A stretch of 64,000 nt of DNA from an uncultured Alphaproteobacteria bacterium (GCA_944391505.1 CALXTV010000001.1:139952-203951), one strand, 5' to 3'. Positions 7,398 through 17,900 are shown, counted from the first letter of the stretch. A program made the numbers and translations. Notes: generated by a model from the letters alone, not told the origin.

Positions 7398-9713
7398 ATG
7401 AAAATTCAAAAGGCTGTTAGAACTACTCTTCTGGGAACCGCTCTGCTCTGCGGCATAATCTCCTTTGGGCACGAAGCCTCGGCCGCCCGAAATGTCAAAA
7501 GCTTCTTCAGACCGGAAACGACAACTTCCGACAAAGACGGCAGCATTTTTCCGGGCGGCGAATGCACCAGTTGCAACCCAAAAGACAAAGATGGCAGCAT
7601 TTTTCCGGGCGGAAGCTGCGTAAACTGCCCGACAACCAGATGCGTTAACTGCGAAACAAAAAAACCGGCCGTCAAAAACTATGAAATCGCTTATGACGAT
7701 GAAATCTACAAGTCCGTTTACCGTGATTGCAAAAACTTTGCGCCGATAACCCTTGAATACGTCGATTTCCGCATCAAAAAAGGCCACCAGTATACGCCTT
7801 ACTCTACCAAGCTCGGACAATACCGCTTTCGCATTTTCGGCTGCCGTCGCTTTGAAAAGGATGCTATCCTCAATCAGGGGCGGATTATGCAGAAAGACAT
7901 GAAATTTATCCCCATTTTCAACGAAATAGTCGGTAACTGCTATCCGATCAGAAAAATGCCCTCCAGCCTGTGTCTGGAAACCAACCCCTCGCCGCTGCCC
8001 GAATATATTCTGACCGCAGAAATCACGGACTATTACATGAATCTCTGCGACGGCTATGATTGGGACAATGCGGACAAAACCGATAAACGCACCGGCTCTT
8101 CGGAAATGACCGTTACCTGGCGACTGATGGACATAACCAAAACCAACGTCTACTGGAAAGGAACCTCAACCGGATACGGAGAAGTCAGCGACGGCGAATA
8201 TAATGCGGAAATCCGTCTGGTAGAAGAAGCTTTCGCCGACGCCGTTTCCAATCTGCGCAACCTTCCGGGGTTTGAAAAACAGCTTGCTGCCCGCGTTCAT
8301 CCCGACGAGCTGGAAGCCGAAAGACAGGCCTTGATTGAGGCGGAACGGATTTCCGACCCCGTCAGATGCAAATTTGAACCGGAAATCAAGAAAGCCGAAG
8401 CCTCCGAATTTAATACTCTGCAGGAAATAATCGAAGAAAACGTCTTGCCCGCCGATGAAAACTACAACATCTGCGCTATGACGCCCGGCCAGGTAGATGA
8501 GCAGGGACGGCCTTTGCCGATGTGCCAAATGATTCCGGTCACTCAGGAAGTTTTGGAAATACCGGCCGACGACACTGTTCAAATAGTTTCCGACACGGTT
8601 CAAACAGTCGCCGAAACACCTGCCGATGTTGTACTCCTCGACACCGTTGATGTCGTCGAAGCTCCGGTAACCGAAATTGTTGAAGATTCGGGAGTTATAT
8701 CCAACGGCGGCGTTACCAAAATGCTGCCTGAAATCGGTACCGAAACATTGGTTATGCCGCCGGAAACCGGCACAATAGAAGAAGACGCCGGCGTTATCAT
8801 TGACGGCAGCGACGTCATTTCCGTTTCCGAGTTCGAACCGGAAAAACCGCAGATAGAAGAAGCCTCAGGCATTATTGACAGCGGTTCGGGCAGCAAAGAT
8901 ACGATTGCCGTCGTCGACGATTCGTGGATAGACATCGATTCCGAACAACGCGAAGCCGCCGAACAGGCATTCTTTGCAAGCGGCAATTCGCTCTGCATCA
9001 TCGACCGCAACCCGTATGACAAACTAACGCCCGAAAATTTGTACAAAGTCAGGGCTTCCATCGTCAGCGTTACCAACGGCAACGGAAAACGCGGCGCAGG
9101 TCTGATTGTCTCCGAACAATTTGTCTTAACTTCTGCCGATCTGATTGTCAGAGACAATAACCGCTACGACCTTGAAACGATTAACGGCGGCAAACTGAAA
9201 GCAACGGCCTTCCGTATCAACCCGAGCAAAAACACGGCATTGCTGGTTCTCGACGAAAAGACCAAGTATACGCCTTTGTCACTTAACCTGGATCTTCCCG
9301 ACGTCGGTCAGAGCGGTTTTCTGGCTCTGGGACTGCTGGATATTGAAGGAAGCTTTGAAAACGGCGAAGGATATCTGGATAACGCCGGCACCATCAGCGG
9401 CTATCGCTATTCTGACGAAAAGGGCGCCCAGATTATCATCGATACCTTTGTTCAAACCGTTACGATTGGCGGCGCATTAATTGATGAACACGGCACCATT
9501 ACCGGTTTTGCAGCCGACGGCAAAAAAACCGACGACAGTCCGGATCTGTTCATTCCGACCGAAACGGCCTTGCGTTCGCTTGGTCTGTCCATCTGCGGCA
9601 AGCCCTTCACGGATAAAAGCCCGTGGCAGAAATACAAACCGCTGACGGAAGCCATTTTGAAAAACAGCGGACCGAAAGATCCGGCCGTAATGGATGTCAA
9701 CGAAAGGAAATAA
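7398..9713 (+). CDS. Secreted protein with degenerate trypsin-like domain
   Basis: A 771-residue exported protein with signal peptide (cut probably after HEASA, about residue 29). Right after it two near-identical Cys-rich units occur, DKDGSIFPGG(E/S)C, each followed by a CxxC. Residues about 90-300 form a domain rich in beta strands with TVTWRLMDITKTNVYWKG, resembling periplasmic CsgG-like or lipoprotein assembly folds; this is uncertain. A long acidic, valine-rich linker (about 385-540) follows. The C-terminal part (about 555-735) aligns with trypsin/DegP-like proteases (GAGLIVSEQFVLTSADL, NTALLVLD, IGGALID). However, the catalytic triad positions read Asp581, Asn612 and Ile690 instead of His, Asp and Ser, so it should be inactive as a protease. 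GGAGATAAAAAATA precedes the ATG, 13 bases after comM. Confidence 0.75.
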   Translation: MKIQKAVRTTLLGTALLCGIISFGHEASAARNVKSFFRPETTTSDKDGSIFPGGECTSCNPKDKDGSIFPGGSCVNCPTTRCVNCETKKPAVKNYEIAYDDEIYKSVYRDCKNFAPITLEYVDFRIKKGHQYTPYSTKLGQYRFRIFGCRRFEKDAILNQGRIMQKDMKFIPIFNEIVGNCYPIRKMPSSLCLETNPSPLPEYILTAEITDYYMNLCDGYDWDNADKTDKRTGSSEMTVTWRLMDITKTNVYWKGTSTGYGEVSDGEYNAEIRLVEEAFADAVSNLRNLPGFEKQLAARVHPDELEAERQALIEAERISDPVRCKFEPEIKKAEASEFNTLQEIIEENVLPADENYNICAMTPGQVDEQGRPLPMCQMIPVTQEVLEIPADDTVQIVSDTVQTVAETPADVVLLDTVDVVEAPVTEIVEDSGVISNGGVTKMLPEIGTETLVMPPETGTIEEDAGVIIDGSDVISVSEFEPEKPQIEEASGIIDSGSGSKDTIAVVDDSWIDIDSEQREAAEQAFFASGNSLCIIDRNPYDKLTPENLYKVRASIVSVTNGNGKRGAGLIVSEQFVLTSADLIVRDNNRYDLETINGGKLKATAFRINPSKNTALLVLDEKTKYTPLSLNLDLPDVGQSGFLALGLLDIEGSFENGEGYLDNAGTISGYRYSDEKGAQIIIDTFVQTVTIGGALIDEHGTITGFAADGKKTDDSPDLFIPTETALRSLGLSICGKPFTDKSPWQKYKPLTEAILKNSGPKDPAVMDVNERK

Positions 9714-9721
9714 AAGACCAA

Positions 9722-9746
9722 ACCCCGCGACAGGCGGGGTTTTTCT
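9722..9746 (+). terminator. Intrinsic terminator before hslV
   Basis: ACCCCGC (9722-9728), loop, GCGGGGT (9734-9740), then TTTTTCTT. It ends the transcript of the secreted-protein gene. Confidence 0.9.
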
Positions 9747-9754
9747 TCTGGCGG

Positions 9755-9783
9755 CTTGCAAAAGTATTTTTTCAAACCTACAT
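9755..9783 (+). promoter_or_regulatory. Heat-shock (sigma-32-like) promoter of hslVU
   Basis: CTTG (9755-9758), 18 bases, CCTACAT (9777-9783). The alphaproteobacterial RpoH consensus is CTTG-17/18-CYTAT, so spacing and -35 fit and the -10 is one base off. It stands 33 bases before hslV, a classic heat-shock gene. Confidence 0.5.
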
Positions 9784-9815
9784 AAAAACAAAGCAACAAT
9801 AACAGGAATTCAGTC

Positions 9816-10337
9816 ATGACCACAATTTTATGCGTCCGCAAAGGAAACGAAGTCGTTATGGCCGGCGACGGACAGGCGACCCTGGGTGAAACCGTTATTT
9901 TTAAATCCAAATCTGTCAAAGTCCGCCGTATCGGTAACGGCAAAATTATTGCCGGTTTTGCCGGCGCTGCTGCCGATGGCATAACTTTGATTGAAAGATT
10001 GGAAGGAAAACTTGAAAAACATGCCAATCAGCTCAAAAGAGCCGCCGTCGAACTGGCTAAAGACTGGCGAATGGACAAATATCTGCGCCAGCTTCAGGCC
10101 TTCATGATTGTGGCCGACCGCGATACTTCCCTGGTTATTTCCGGCACTGGCGAAGTCATGGAACCCGATGACGGCATCATCGGTATCGGTTCCGGCGGCA
10201 ACTATGCCATGGCGGCGGCCAAAGCCTTGTACGACACAGACATGAGTCCTGAGGATATTGCCCGCAAAGCAATGAAAATTGCCGGTGACATTGATGTTTA
10301 TACCAACCACAACGTAATTATAGAAAAGGTAGATTAA
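9816..10337 (+). CDS. hslV: ATP-dependent protease subunit HslV
   Basis: HslV is the proteasome-like peptidase of the HslUV (ClpYQ) complex in the cytoplasm. Thr2 after the initiator Met becomes the N-terminal nucleophile ([20 protein letters not shown]). Family blocks [13 protein letters not shown] and the end [16 protein letters not shown] are present. At 173 residues the length is normal. It is separated by one base from hslU. The predicted sigma-32-like promoter fits the known heat-shock regulation. Confidence 0.97.
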   Translation: MTTILCVRKGNEVVMAGDGQATLGETVIFKSKSVKVRRIGNGKIIAGFAGAAADGITLIERLEGKLEKHANQLKRAAVELAKDWRMDKYLRQLQAFMIVADRDTSLVISGTGEVMEPDDGIIGIGSGGNYAMAAAKALYDTDMSPEDIARKAMKIAGDIDVYTNHNVIIEKVD

Positions 10338-10338
10338 T

Positions 10339-11649
10339 ATGGCCAACTTCAGTCCTCGCGAAATCGTTTCGGAACTCGACCGCTACATCGTCGGTCAGAA
10401 CGAAGCCAAAAAAGCCGTTGCCGTTGCTCTGCGCAACCGCTGGCGGCGCATGCAGGTTTCCGAACACCTGCGGGAAGAAATCGTGCCGAAAAATATTCTG
10501 ATGGTCGGCCCGACCGGCGTCGGCAAAACCGAAATATCCCGTCGGCTTGCAAAACTGGCCAAAGCCCCGTTTATTAAGGTCGAAGCAACCAAATTTACCG
10601 AAATCGGCTATGTCGGTCGCGATGTCGAATCCATTATCCGCGACCTATTGGAAATAGCCATTGCCGCAACCAAAAAAGAACTCCGCAAAAGTGTTGCCGC
10701 CAAAGCCGAAGTCGGCGCCGAAGAACGTGTTCTTGAGGCATTGGTCGGTCCTTCCGCAAGAGAAGAAACCAAGGAAAAATTCCGCAAACTTCTGCGGGAA
10801 AACCAACTCAATGACCGAGAAATCGAAATTGCCGTCATTGACAATTCCGGATCATCAATGCCGACCATTGACATTCCCGGTATGCCCGGAGCCCAGATGG
10901 GCATGTTAAATCTCGGCGACTTGCTCGGCAAACCTTTCGGCGACAAATACAAAAACCGCAAAATGACTGTCGGCGACGCTTACAAAGTTCTGATGGAAGA
11001 AGAATGCGACAAGCTTCTTGATAACGACACCATCATTCAGGAAGCAATCAAAACAGTCGAAAACGACGGCATTGTCTTTATTGACGAAATCGATAAAATA
11101 GCCGGCAAAGACGATCGCCGCGGCAGCGATGTTTCCCGCGAAGGCGTGCAGCGCGACCTGCTTCCCCTGATAGAAGGGACGACCGTAACAACCAAATACG
11201 GCATGGTCAAAACCGATCACATTCTGTTTATCTGTTCCGGTGCCTTTCACCTTTCCAAACCTTCCGACCTGCTGCCCGAACTGCAGGGACGCCTGCCCAT
11301 ACGTGTCGAGCTCAAAGCTCTGACGCATGAAGACTTCGTCCGTATTCTTACCGAACCGGAAGCTAACCTGATTGAACAGTACGTTGCTCTGATGAAAACC
11401 GAAAACTTCGATTTGGAATTTGAAAAAAAGGCCATCGACAAGATTGCTGACATTGCCGTTACCATCAACGAAAACGTTGAAAACATCGGGGCCAGACGAC
11501 TGCATACGGTTTTGGAAATTCTGCTGGAAGACATCAGTTTCACGGCTTCCGACCGCAGCGGTGAAAAAGAAATCATTACCGCTCAGATGGTCGAAGAAAA
11601 ACTGGCCAAATATACCGAAGCTTCCGACCTGTCAAAATTCATTTTGTAA
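10339..11649 (+). CDS. hslU: HslU unfoldase, ATPase subunit of HslUV
   Basis: HslU is the AAA+ ring that unfolds substrates and feeds them to HslV. The N-terminus [20 protein letters not shown] is diagnostic. Walker A is GPTGVGKTE near residue 58, Walker [10 protein letters not shown] near 250, with the intermediate I-domain between them (about 110-225). The sensor/arginine region [11 protein letters not shown] and the C-terminal tail ending SKFIL, which docks into HslV, are present. 436 residues, normal length. Confidence 0.98.
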   Translation: MANFSPREIVSELDRYIVGQNEAKKAVAVALRNRWRRMQVSEHLREEIVPKNILMVGPTGVGKTEISRRLAKLAKAPFIKVEATKFTEIGYVGRDVESIIRDLLEIAIAATKKELRKSVAAKAEVGAEERVLEALVGPSAREETKEKFRKLLRENQLNDREIEIAVIDNSGSSMPTIDIPGMPGAQMGMLNLGDLLGKPFGDKYKNRKMTVGDAYKVLMEEECDKLLDNDTIIQEAIKTVENDGIVFIDEIDKIAGKDDRRGSDVSREGVQRDLLPLIEGTTVTTKYGMVKTDHILFICSGAFHLSKPSDLLPELQGRLPIRVELKALTHEDFVRILTEPEANLIEQYVALMKTENFDLEFEKKAIDKIADIAVTINENVENIGARRLHTVLEILLEDISFTASDRSGEKEIITAQMVEEKLAKYTEASDLSKFIL

Positions 11650-11658
11650 GAAAAACAA

Positions 11659-12894
11659 ATGAAAACGACACCGTCGGAGCCATTGCCTGCCGCAGATGCA
11701 AAAAACGCGCTTAGTGAGGAAAATGCGCCGGATAACACGGAGCACAGTACCGGAGTGTACATGGGCGTACATGAGGATACGAGCACCGGATTATCCAAGC
11801 AGTTGCCCGCTAAGCGCGTTTTTCCCTTTGGCATTTATATCCATTGGCCTTTCTGCAAAAGCAAATGTCCCTATTGCGATTTTTACAAAGAAGTGCGCAA
11901 AAATGTGCCGCAGGAAGAAATCGTCAACGGCTACCTGAAAGATTTGGACTTTTACCACCGTCTGACAGAAACAAAAACCGTAACCAGCATTTTTTTCGGC
12001 GGCGGCACACCCTCATTGCTGGAACCACAGCATATTGAAAAAATTATCAATCATATTTCCAAAAAATGGAAAATCGGCACCGACGTCGAAATCAGCCTGG
12101 AAGCCAACCCGAATACGGATCGGCCGAATTTATTCGCAGATTTGCACCATGCCGGAATCAACCGTCTTTCGCTGGGAATTCAGGCGCTGAATGACCGGGA
12201 TTTAAAATTTCTCGGCCGCACACATACTCTGGCTCAGGCGCTGACGGCCGCCGACGAGGTTCTGCACAATTTTGATAATCATTCCGTCGATCTGATTTAT
12301 GCCCGACCCGTTCAAAAACTTTCCGATTGGGAAAAAGAACTGGCACAAACCGTCAAGCTCGGATTTCGCCATATTTCGCTGTATCAGCTGACTATTGAAG
12401 AAGGAACCGTCTTTGCCGCCAAAGGGATTCGTCCGCTTGCCGAAAACGCAGCCGTAAAAATGTATGACTTTACCAACGATTATCTGCATCACCACGGCTA
12501 CCCGCAGTATGAAGTATCCAACTACGGTTTTCCCTGCCGCCATAATCTACTCTACTGGCAGGGTGATGACTATATCGGCATCGGCAAATCGGCACACGGA
12601 CGTTTTCGCGTTAAAGACAAAATTTATGCCTCAACCCACCCCCGAAATATCGAAGAACTGACGCCGGCAGAACGTGCCGAAGAACTGGTCATTATGGGCC
12701 TGCGCCTTAACCGCGGCATTGACAAACAACATTTTAAGGATTGCTGCGGTCTCAATTTCACCGACGCCGTAAACCCGCACCGCCTTTCCGAACTTGTTAA
12801 AAAAGGATACCTTGAGGAAACATCGGATAACATCTGCGCTACCCCGAAAGGCTTTCCTGTTCTAAACCGGTTAATAGAAGAACTTTGCTGTTAA
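11659..12894 (+). CDS. hemW: HemW-like radical SAM protein
   Basis: HemW is a radical SAM family haem chaperone related to oxygen-independent coproporphyrinogen oxidase (HemN). The 4Fe-4S/SAM motif CKSKCPYC (CX3CX2C, about residues 66-73) is followed by the family block FFGGGTPSLL and by EANPNT, LSLGIQALND and DLIYARP. The shorter CX3CX2C context and the lack of the HemN N-terminal features favour HemW. An N-terminal extension of about 50 polar residues is not usual for the family; an internal start with better fit was not found. It begins 9 bases after hslU; the 3' end overlaps the convergent transporter gene by 4 bases. Confidence 0.88.
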   Translation: MKTTPSEPLPAADAKNALSEENAPDNTEHSTGVYMGVHEDTSTGLSKQLPAKRVFPFGIYIHWPFCKSKCPYCDFYKEVRKNVPQEEIVNGYLKDLDFYHRLTETKTVTSIFFGGGTPSLLEPQHIEKIINHISKKWKIGTDVEISLEANPNTDRPNLFADLHHAGINRLSLGIQALNDRDLKFLGRTHTLAQALTAADEVLHNFDNHSVDLIYARPVQKLSDWEKELAQTVKLGFRHISLYQLTIEEGTVFAAKGIRPLAENAAVKMYDFTNDYLHHHGYPQYEVSNYGFPCRHNLLYWQGDDYIGIGKSAHGRFRVKDKIYASTHPRNIEELTPAERAEELVIMGLRLNRGIDKQHFKDCCGLNFTDAVNPHRLSELVKKGYLEETSDNICATPKGFPVLNRLIEELCC

Positions 12895-13799
12895 TCAGTA
12901 ATTCCGTAATTCCCATTGACCAGCAAAATCAACAACAGCAAAAAGAAAATCATCGAAAAACCGGCTTTGACAGATACGTTATCGGGAACTTTGCCCGTCC
13001 GGTTCAGAACATATACAAAAATCGGCGCCACCAACAGCAATGCGGTGACATAACCTGGATTCGGCGCCACGCGCAATGCCAGCGTTTTGGCCGTAATCAG
13101 TGCAGCACTGAAAGCCACCATATAAATTCCCGGCCGCACTGTCCGACGGTTGAAAATATCGGCAGCCGCTCGCTTAAGGCTTCCGGGTTTCTGCGTCCGC
13201 AGATAAAAGAAAAGATTATAACAGCCGCTTACAAACAAAGAAACCGCCAGATAATACGTTATCGCGCCCCACACACCTGATTTTGAATGAACGGCAATTT
13301 CTTTGGTTGCAATACTCATTCCGGCTAAAGCAAAAACCGCCGGCAGAATATAAGCAGCCACTTTTTGCGATACCGGACTTTGCACCATCTGCCAATAACT
13401 GACCGTAAAACCGAACAAGACCAGAATCAGGCTTATAAATACCGTTCCGTTGTCAAGCAGATGCCTGAATTGTTCCGGCGTCAGAAACCACCACAAAAAA
13501 GTCGTAACCAAAGCCGTAATTGCCATAAAACGCGACGTCGGCCCGGCGCCGAAATCAGCCGAGGCAAAAAACAAATGAGAATCATAAATGCCGATTAACA
13601 ACCCCTGAAAAATCAGCAGAAACCAATAGTCAACCTCGGAAGGAACCGGAAAAAACAGCAAAAAAGGCAAAAAAAACAACGAAATTCCGAAACCTCGCCA
13701 GATTCCGAGCACATAGCCGTTCAGCCTGTAATGTTGATTAAACAGCGTATAAACTGCTGTAAAAAACCCGTAAACCAGCCCGTCAATTACCCAAAGCAT
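12891..13799 (-). CDS. DMT/EamA-like membrane transporter
   Basis: 302 residues with about ten hydrophobic segments and almost no soluble domain, the layout of the drug/metabolite transporter superfamily. The order is short hydrophobic helices with small charged turns; the last helix is FFLLLLILLV. The substrate cannot be told from sequence. ATG 13799 was chosen over a TTG five codons earlier, with GGGA upstream. It is convergent with hemW and near the XRE gene, but with its own start region. Confidence 0.7.
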   Translation of the reverse strand: MLWVIDGLVYGFFTAVYTLFNQHYRLNGYVLGIWRGFGISLFFLPFLLFFPVPSEVDYWFLLIFQGLLIGIYDSHLFFASADFGAGPTSRFMAITALVTTFLWWFLTPEQFRHLLDNGTVFISLILVLFGFTVSYWQMVQSPVSQKVAAYILPAVFALAGMSIATKEIAVHSKSGVWGAITYYLAVSLFVSGCYNLFFYLRTQKPGSLKRAAADIFNRRTVRPGIYMVAFSAALITAKTLALRVAPNPGYVTALLLVAPIFVYVLNRTGKVPDNVSVKAGFSMIFFLLLLILLVNGNYGITD

Positions 13800-13859
13800 A
13801 ATATTATCCCGCAAAATTTTCTACAAGATAATATAATTGCTTACTAACCGGATAAAAGA

Positions 13860-14087
13860 TTAAACAGAAATTTTTTTATAAAAATCAAGAATCTTAAGCA
13901 GACTTTCTATGGTTACCTCAGCCCTGCCGCTTTCAATATCCGCCAGAACATTTTCATCAAGACCGGCCTTTTCAGAAAGCTGCGCAACCGAAAGATTTTC
14001 TCTGTTTCTCAACATAACCAGATATTCCCGGATATGCTGCTGAATAATATCAAAAATCTCTGAGGTCTGTACGTCACGCGTTTTCAT
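13860..14087 (-). CDS. Small XRE-family HTH regulator
   Basis: 75 residues that are almost only a Cro/C1-type helix-turn-helix: LSVAQLSEKAGLDENVLADIESGRAEVTIESLLKIL. It is a likely DNA-binding repressor, probably dimeric. The ATG at 14087 fits the domain start; an upstream in-frame TTG-less extension to 14162 would run through a hairpin-rich leader. The ribosome site is weak (TTGCAGAACC). A promoter lies at 14355-14384, so the mRNA would carry a leader of about 270 bases. It is not closely related to the two HTH paralogues at 25774 and 46947. Confidence 0.8.
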   Translation of the reverse strand: MKTRDVQTSEIFDIIQQHIREYLVMLRNRENLSVAQLSEKAGLDENVLADIESGRAEVTIESLLKILDFYKKISV

Positions 14088-14354
14088 GGTTCTGCAAGCA
14101 AAAGGTGGAAAATCGTGGCGTGTAAGAGTACTAAGCAGCGCTAGTTCTGATATTAAAGGCAATCTGCCTTATATTACAGAAACACCACGATTTCCCGCAG
14201 AAATCGCAGAAATAACCGATCTATGTATACCAGCAACGGTATTGATACGACAAAATCGACATCAATACCGCCCGCTGCTTGTAAAAGCCTCTTACCGCTT
14301 CGATTCTCGCGTTTGAGAATACTGAAAGTTCTTTGTAGAACCTCCATACACCTT
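14088..14354 (-). ncRNA. Hairpin-rich leader or small RNA upstream of XRE gene
   Basis: This stretch has no convincing gene. Read on the minus strand from the promoter it holds in order: GTTCT/AGAAC, ATTCTC/GAGAAT, a long helix CAGC..CGGTATTGAT against ATCAATACCG..GCTG (about 14230-14280), GCGATTTC/GAAATCGT, and AAGGCA/TGCCTT, before the XRE start. Such density suggests a structured leader or an independent RNA. No match to tmRNA, RNase P, 6S or SRP signatures was found. The only open frames in it use unusual starts and lack ribosome sites. Confidence 0.4.
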
Positions 14355-14384
14355 AATATAAACATATCTGCGGTTATTATGCAA
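14355..14384 (-). promoter_or_regulatory. Promoter reading into the XRE leader
   Basis: Minus strand: -35 TTGCAT (14379-14384), 18-base spacer, -10 TATATT (14355-14360). It points to the XRE gene through about 270 bases of leader. Bases 14385-14480 are AT-rich with nothing recognised. Confidence 0.55.
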
Positions 14385-14480
14385 CCTTTTGTTGACAAAA
14401 ACTATAATATAAAAAAACCTTAAAAGCAACTATATTTATCATATTTTCAACAAAGATACATTTTTAATTGAGTAAGTTCA

Positions 14481-14508
14481 AAAAAAACAGGCAGTTTTAT
14501 ACTGCCTG
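14481..14508 (-). terminator. Terminator after trxA
   Basis: Minus strand: CAGGCAGT, 5-base loop, ACTGCCTG, then eight T (AAAAAAAA on the plus strand from 14480). It ends the rph-rdgB-addB-addA-trxA transcription unit. Confidence 0.9.
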
Positions 14509-14527
14509 CTTAAACAATCATCAAAGT

Positions 14528-14842
14528 TTATTTATGAGATTCAATCCAGGAAACCAGCGAAGCCTGTGAATTTAATCCGACCTTAACATCAACCTGCTTG
14601 CCGTCCTTAAACAAAAACATTGTTGGAATGCTGCGGATTCCGTATTGAGCAGCCGTATTCGGAGATTCATCGACATTCATCTTGCAAATGGTAACTTTGT
14701 CGCCCATTTCCTTGGAAACTTCTTCCAAAACCGGACCGAGCTGACGGCAGGGGCCGCACCACTCAGCCCAAAAGTCAACCAAGACCAGACCTTTTGAATT
14801 AAGAACCTCGGATTCAAACTGGCTGTCAGTAATTTGCTTCAT
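14528..14842 (-). CDS. trxA: Thioredoxin 1
   Basis: A cytoplasmic disulfide reductase supplying electrons to, among others, ribonucleotide reductase (nrdAB at 51189-54523). The active site WCGPC has Cys29 and Cys32; the cis-proline loop is SIPTMFLF. The 104-residue length is typical. The start is ATG 14842, with AAGGG 8 bases upstream, rather than an in-frame TTG five codons earlier. It lies downstream of addA, a common alphaproteobacterial arrangement. Confidence 0.96.
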   Translation of the reverse strand: MKQITDSQFESEVLNSKGLVLVDFWAEWCGPCRQLGPVLEEVSKEMGDKVTICKMNVDESPNTAAQYGIRSIPTMFLFKDGKQVDVKVGLNSQASLVSWIESHK

Positions 14843-14935
14843 CTTATTCCCTTTCAATTTTTGTGGTAACGATAAATGTTATATAAGTTATGATTTATTT
14901 ATATTAAAGGCTAATAAAATAAAAACAACCAAAAT

Positions 14936-17900
14936 TTATGCAATTTCCATCAATCTTGCCGTGTCGGTCCACAAAATACAGGTCTCGATTTTTCGTCCCG
15001 GATAAACCTCCGCCAACAGCTTTCGATAGGCCTGCAACTGCCGGACATAAACCGGCGGAACATCTGCTGCCGTCTCGGCTGCCGGTCGGTTAGTCTTAAA
15101 ATCAACAATAACCACCCTGTCTTCAAACACGGCCAGACGATCCACCTGCGCGGAAATAATCCGCCCGTCGACAACACCCATAATCGGCACTTCCGCTTTG
15201 GATTCCGAACCGAACAATACAGAGAATTTCGGATTTTCAAGCAGATTCATTACTTCGACACAAATACGTTCAATTTCACTTTCCTGCAATCCGTAAGCTT
15301 CTTTAGTCAGAAAATCGTAAATAACCTGCCGTTTATCTGCCGTGCGGACATCAGGCAAAAACTGCAGAAGTTTATGAATAAGACGCCCACGTCGATAACG
15401 GCTGTTTCCGTTGTCGCCAATCGGCGACGTCAACGGCTGCTCTTCATCATCGGGCCTGGAAGGTGTATAAGGTTTTGACAAAGCGCCTTCTTCCGGAGCC
15501 GGCTCGTTAATCCATCCGAACACAGGCCGTTGCAGTTCCTTGACGACGGCTTCATTTTTACGCTCTGCCGGCAACCTCTGTGCCGTTTCGTAAACCAAAG
15601 TACCGTCGCTTTTTTCTTCACTGATGCCCGTAAAGCAGCGCCGACAAAGTTCATACCAGGATTCCTCCGACACTTTGCTCTTTTTGCGATAACCGCAAAT
15701 GCAGAGCCTGTCTTCGGCACGGGTCAGCGCCACATAAAGCAGCCGACGGTACTCTTCCAATGCCAGCTCGGATTCTTTCGTCTTGATCCGCGTACAGTTT
15801 TTTTCATAATCACGGGCAGTCAGCGGATAATAAAAAATATCATCCCAAAGCAGACCGGCTTCTTTTTTTGTACTGACGACCCGCACCGTATCCGGAAGGA
15901 TTACGATCGGCGCCTGCAGTCCCTTGGAACCGTGCACGGTCATAATCCGCACCACATTGGCATCGCCCTGCTCCAGTTCACGCTTAATTTCAACTTCGTC
16001 TTGCTTAATTCGGGCGATAAATCCCTGCAAGGTCGGAACATGTTCCTGCTCGTAAGCTAACGTCAGATTGACAAACTCGTCCAGGCCGTCCTCAACCTCA
16101 TATCCCATCCGCTCCACAAATTTTTTACGGCCGCCGAGCTTATTTAAGACATAGCCATAAAGTTCAAACGGACGAACATAATCGGCCTTATCCGACAAAT
16201 CCTGCAAAGTATGATAAATTTCTGCATATTTTTCATCTTTTCCAAGCCTTGTCCAAACTGTTGTTTTGCCTCGGTCATAGCAAAGCCGGAACAAATCGTC
16301 GTCATCAAGACCGAATAACGGTGATTTCAAAACCGTCGCCAAAGTCAAATCATCGGTCGGCAACAGCAGAAACTGCCCCAACGCAATCAAATCCTGAATG
16401 GCGATCTGCTCCAGCAAACGTATCTTATCAATACCCGCCACGTTAACGCCGACGTTCTTGCACTCGCGCACCATTTCTTCCACAAAGGCATTGCGGCGCT
16501 GCACCAAAATCATAAAATCGCCGTATTGCACAGACCGATCTTGCGAAACCAGCATTTCTCCGGATTCGACCATGTTTTTTATACGCCTGGCAATCTGCCG
16601 CGCCAGCCTGGCACTGGTCGATTCGCTGCCCCGGCGTTCAACCGGCGGCAGCCATATATCCTTGTTTTCACCTTCTTCAGCCTCAATCAGCGGCCAAAGC
16701 TCAACCTTGCCGCCGACACCTGCCCGAAACGGAATATGCGTAATGTCTTCACCCTCGCCGACAACGCCCTTGGCCGCCGCGGCATCGCGAAAAAGAACAT
16801 TCACCGTATCCAAAACCGCTGCCGTCGAGCGAAACGAAACATCAAGATGAATCTGGTCAAAATTCGTCGACTGTGCGGCAAAATATTTCCGCATTTCCTC
16901 AAAGCCGCGCGGATCTGCTCCCTGAAAGCTGTAAATTGACTGTTTCCGGTCACCGACGGCAAATACCGTCCGTACAACTTCGCCGACGCTTTCTCCGGCA
17001 AAAAAATCTGCAGTCAGCGCTTTGACAATCGCCCATTGATCCGGCGATGTATCCTGCGCTTCGTCAATCAGCACATGGTCAATGCCGCCGTCCAATTTAA
17101 ACAAAACCCAGTCGGCCACTGCCCTGTCTTCCAATAAAGAGCGGGTCAGCACGATTAAATCTTCATAATCCATCTTTGAATGAATTTTCTTAAACCGATT
17201 ATATCCGCCGATTAAATCTTCCGCCAAAAACAAAACCGCCCTCGTCGAAGCCAGCAGCCGAACCGCCATAAGTTTTTCCTCCAGGGCAAGTATCCGCTCC
17301 GCTTCCGCCGATGCACGCTCGGGAAGCGCCGCATAATGTTTGAGCGATTCTTTGTCTCCGGCTTTGGCATACGGCTCGCCTTTCTGCGTCAGAAACACCG
17401 ATTTATAATCTTCATACATCACCGAAGGAAAACCGGCCTCCGAAACGGCCGCCAGCCGGTCTGCCTTTGCCTTGTCCTTAACGCCGCCCTGCCGCCAGGC
17501 CTCAATCAACTTCAATGTTTCCGCCCGGTCAATCTGCATCATAAACGCTGCGGTCAGGCTCTCCGCCGTATCTTCTTCCCCGACCTTCAACCTCCTGCTC
17601 AACTCGCTCAGTACCGCTTCGGCATTGCCGTATGCTGCAAACAAACGAACAATTTTGTTTCGTCCCGCGGCAATCGAATTCATTATGTTCGGAAACTGAA
17701 ATTCGCTCACGTTCCGGGTCAGATATGCCAAAGCCTTTCCTGCACGACTTTCCGGTGCCGTTTCAATTTTCTGCAACAGCGCTTTTTTCACATCTTCCAT
17801 CGCTTCTGCGGCCGTTCGGTCGTCCATAACCTCAAAATACGGCGATACTTTTGCCTCCAAGGGAAACCGCTTCAACACTTCCTGACAAAAGCTGTGAATG

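Noticed and set aside
11659..12894. HemW as oxygen-independent coproporphyrinogen oxidase (HemN)
   Set aside because: The motif spacing, length and the hslVU/rdgB-type context fit HemW; the typical HemN N-terminal segment is not present.
14174..14398. 74-codon minus-strand frame upstream of the XRE gene
   Set aside because: It starts with TTG ahead of the predicted -35, lacks a ribosome site, and runs through several perfect hairpins; a structured leader explains the sequence better.
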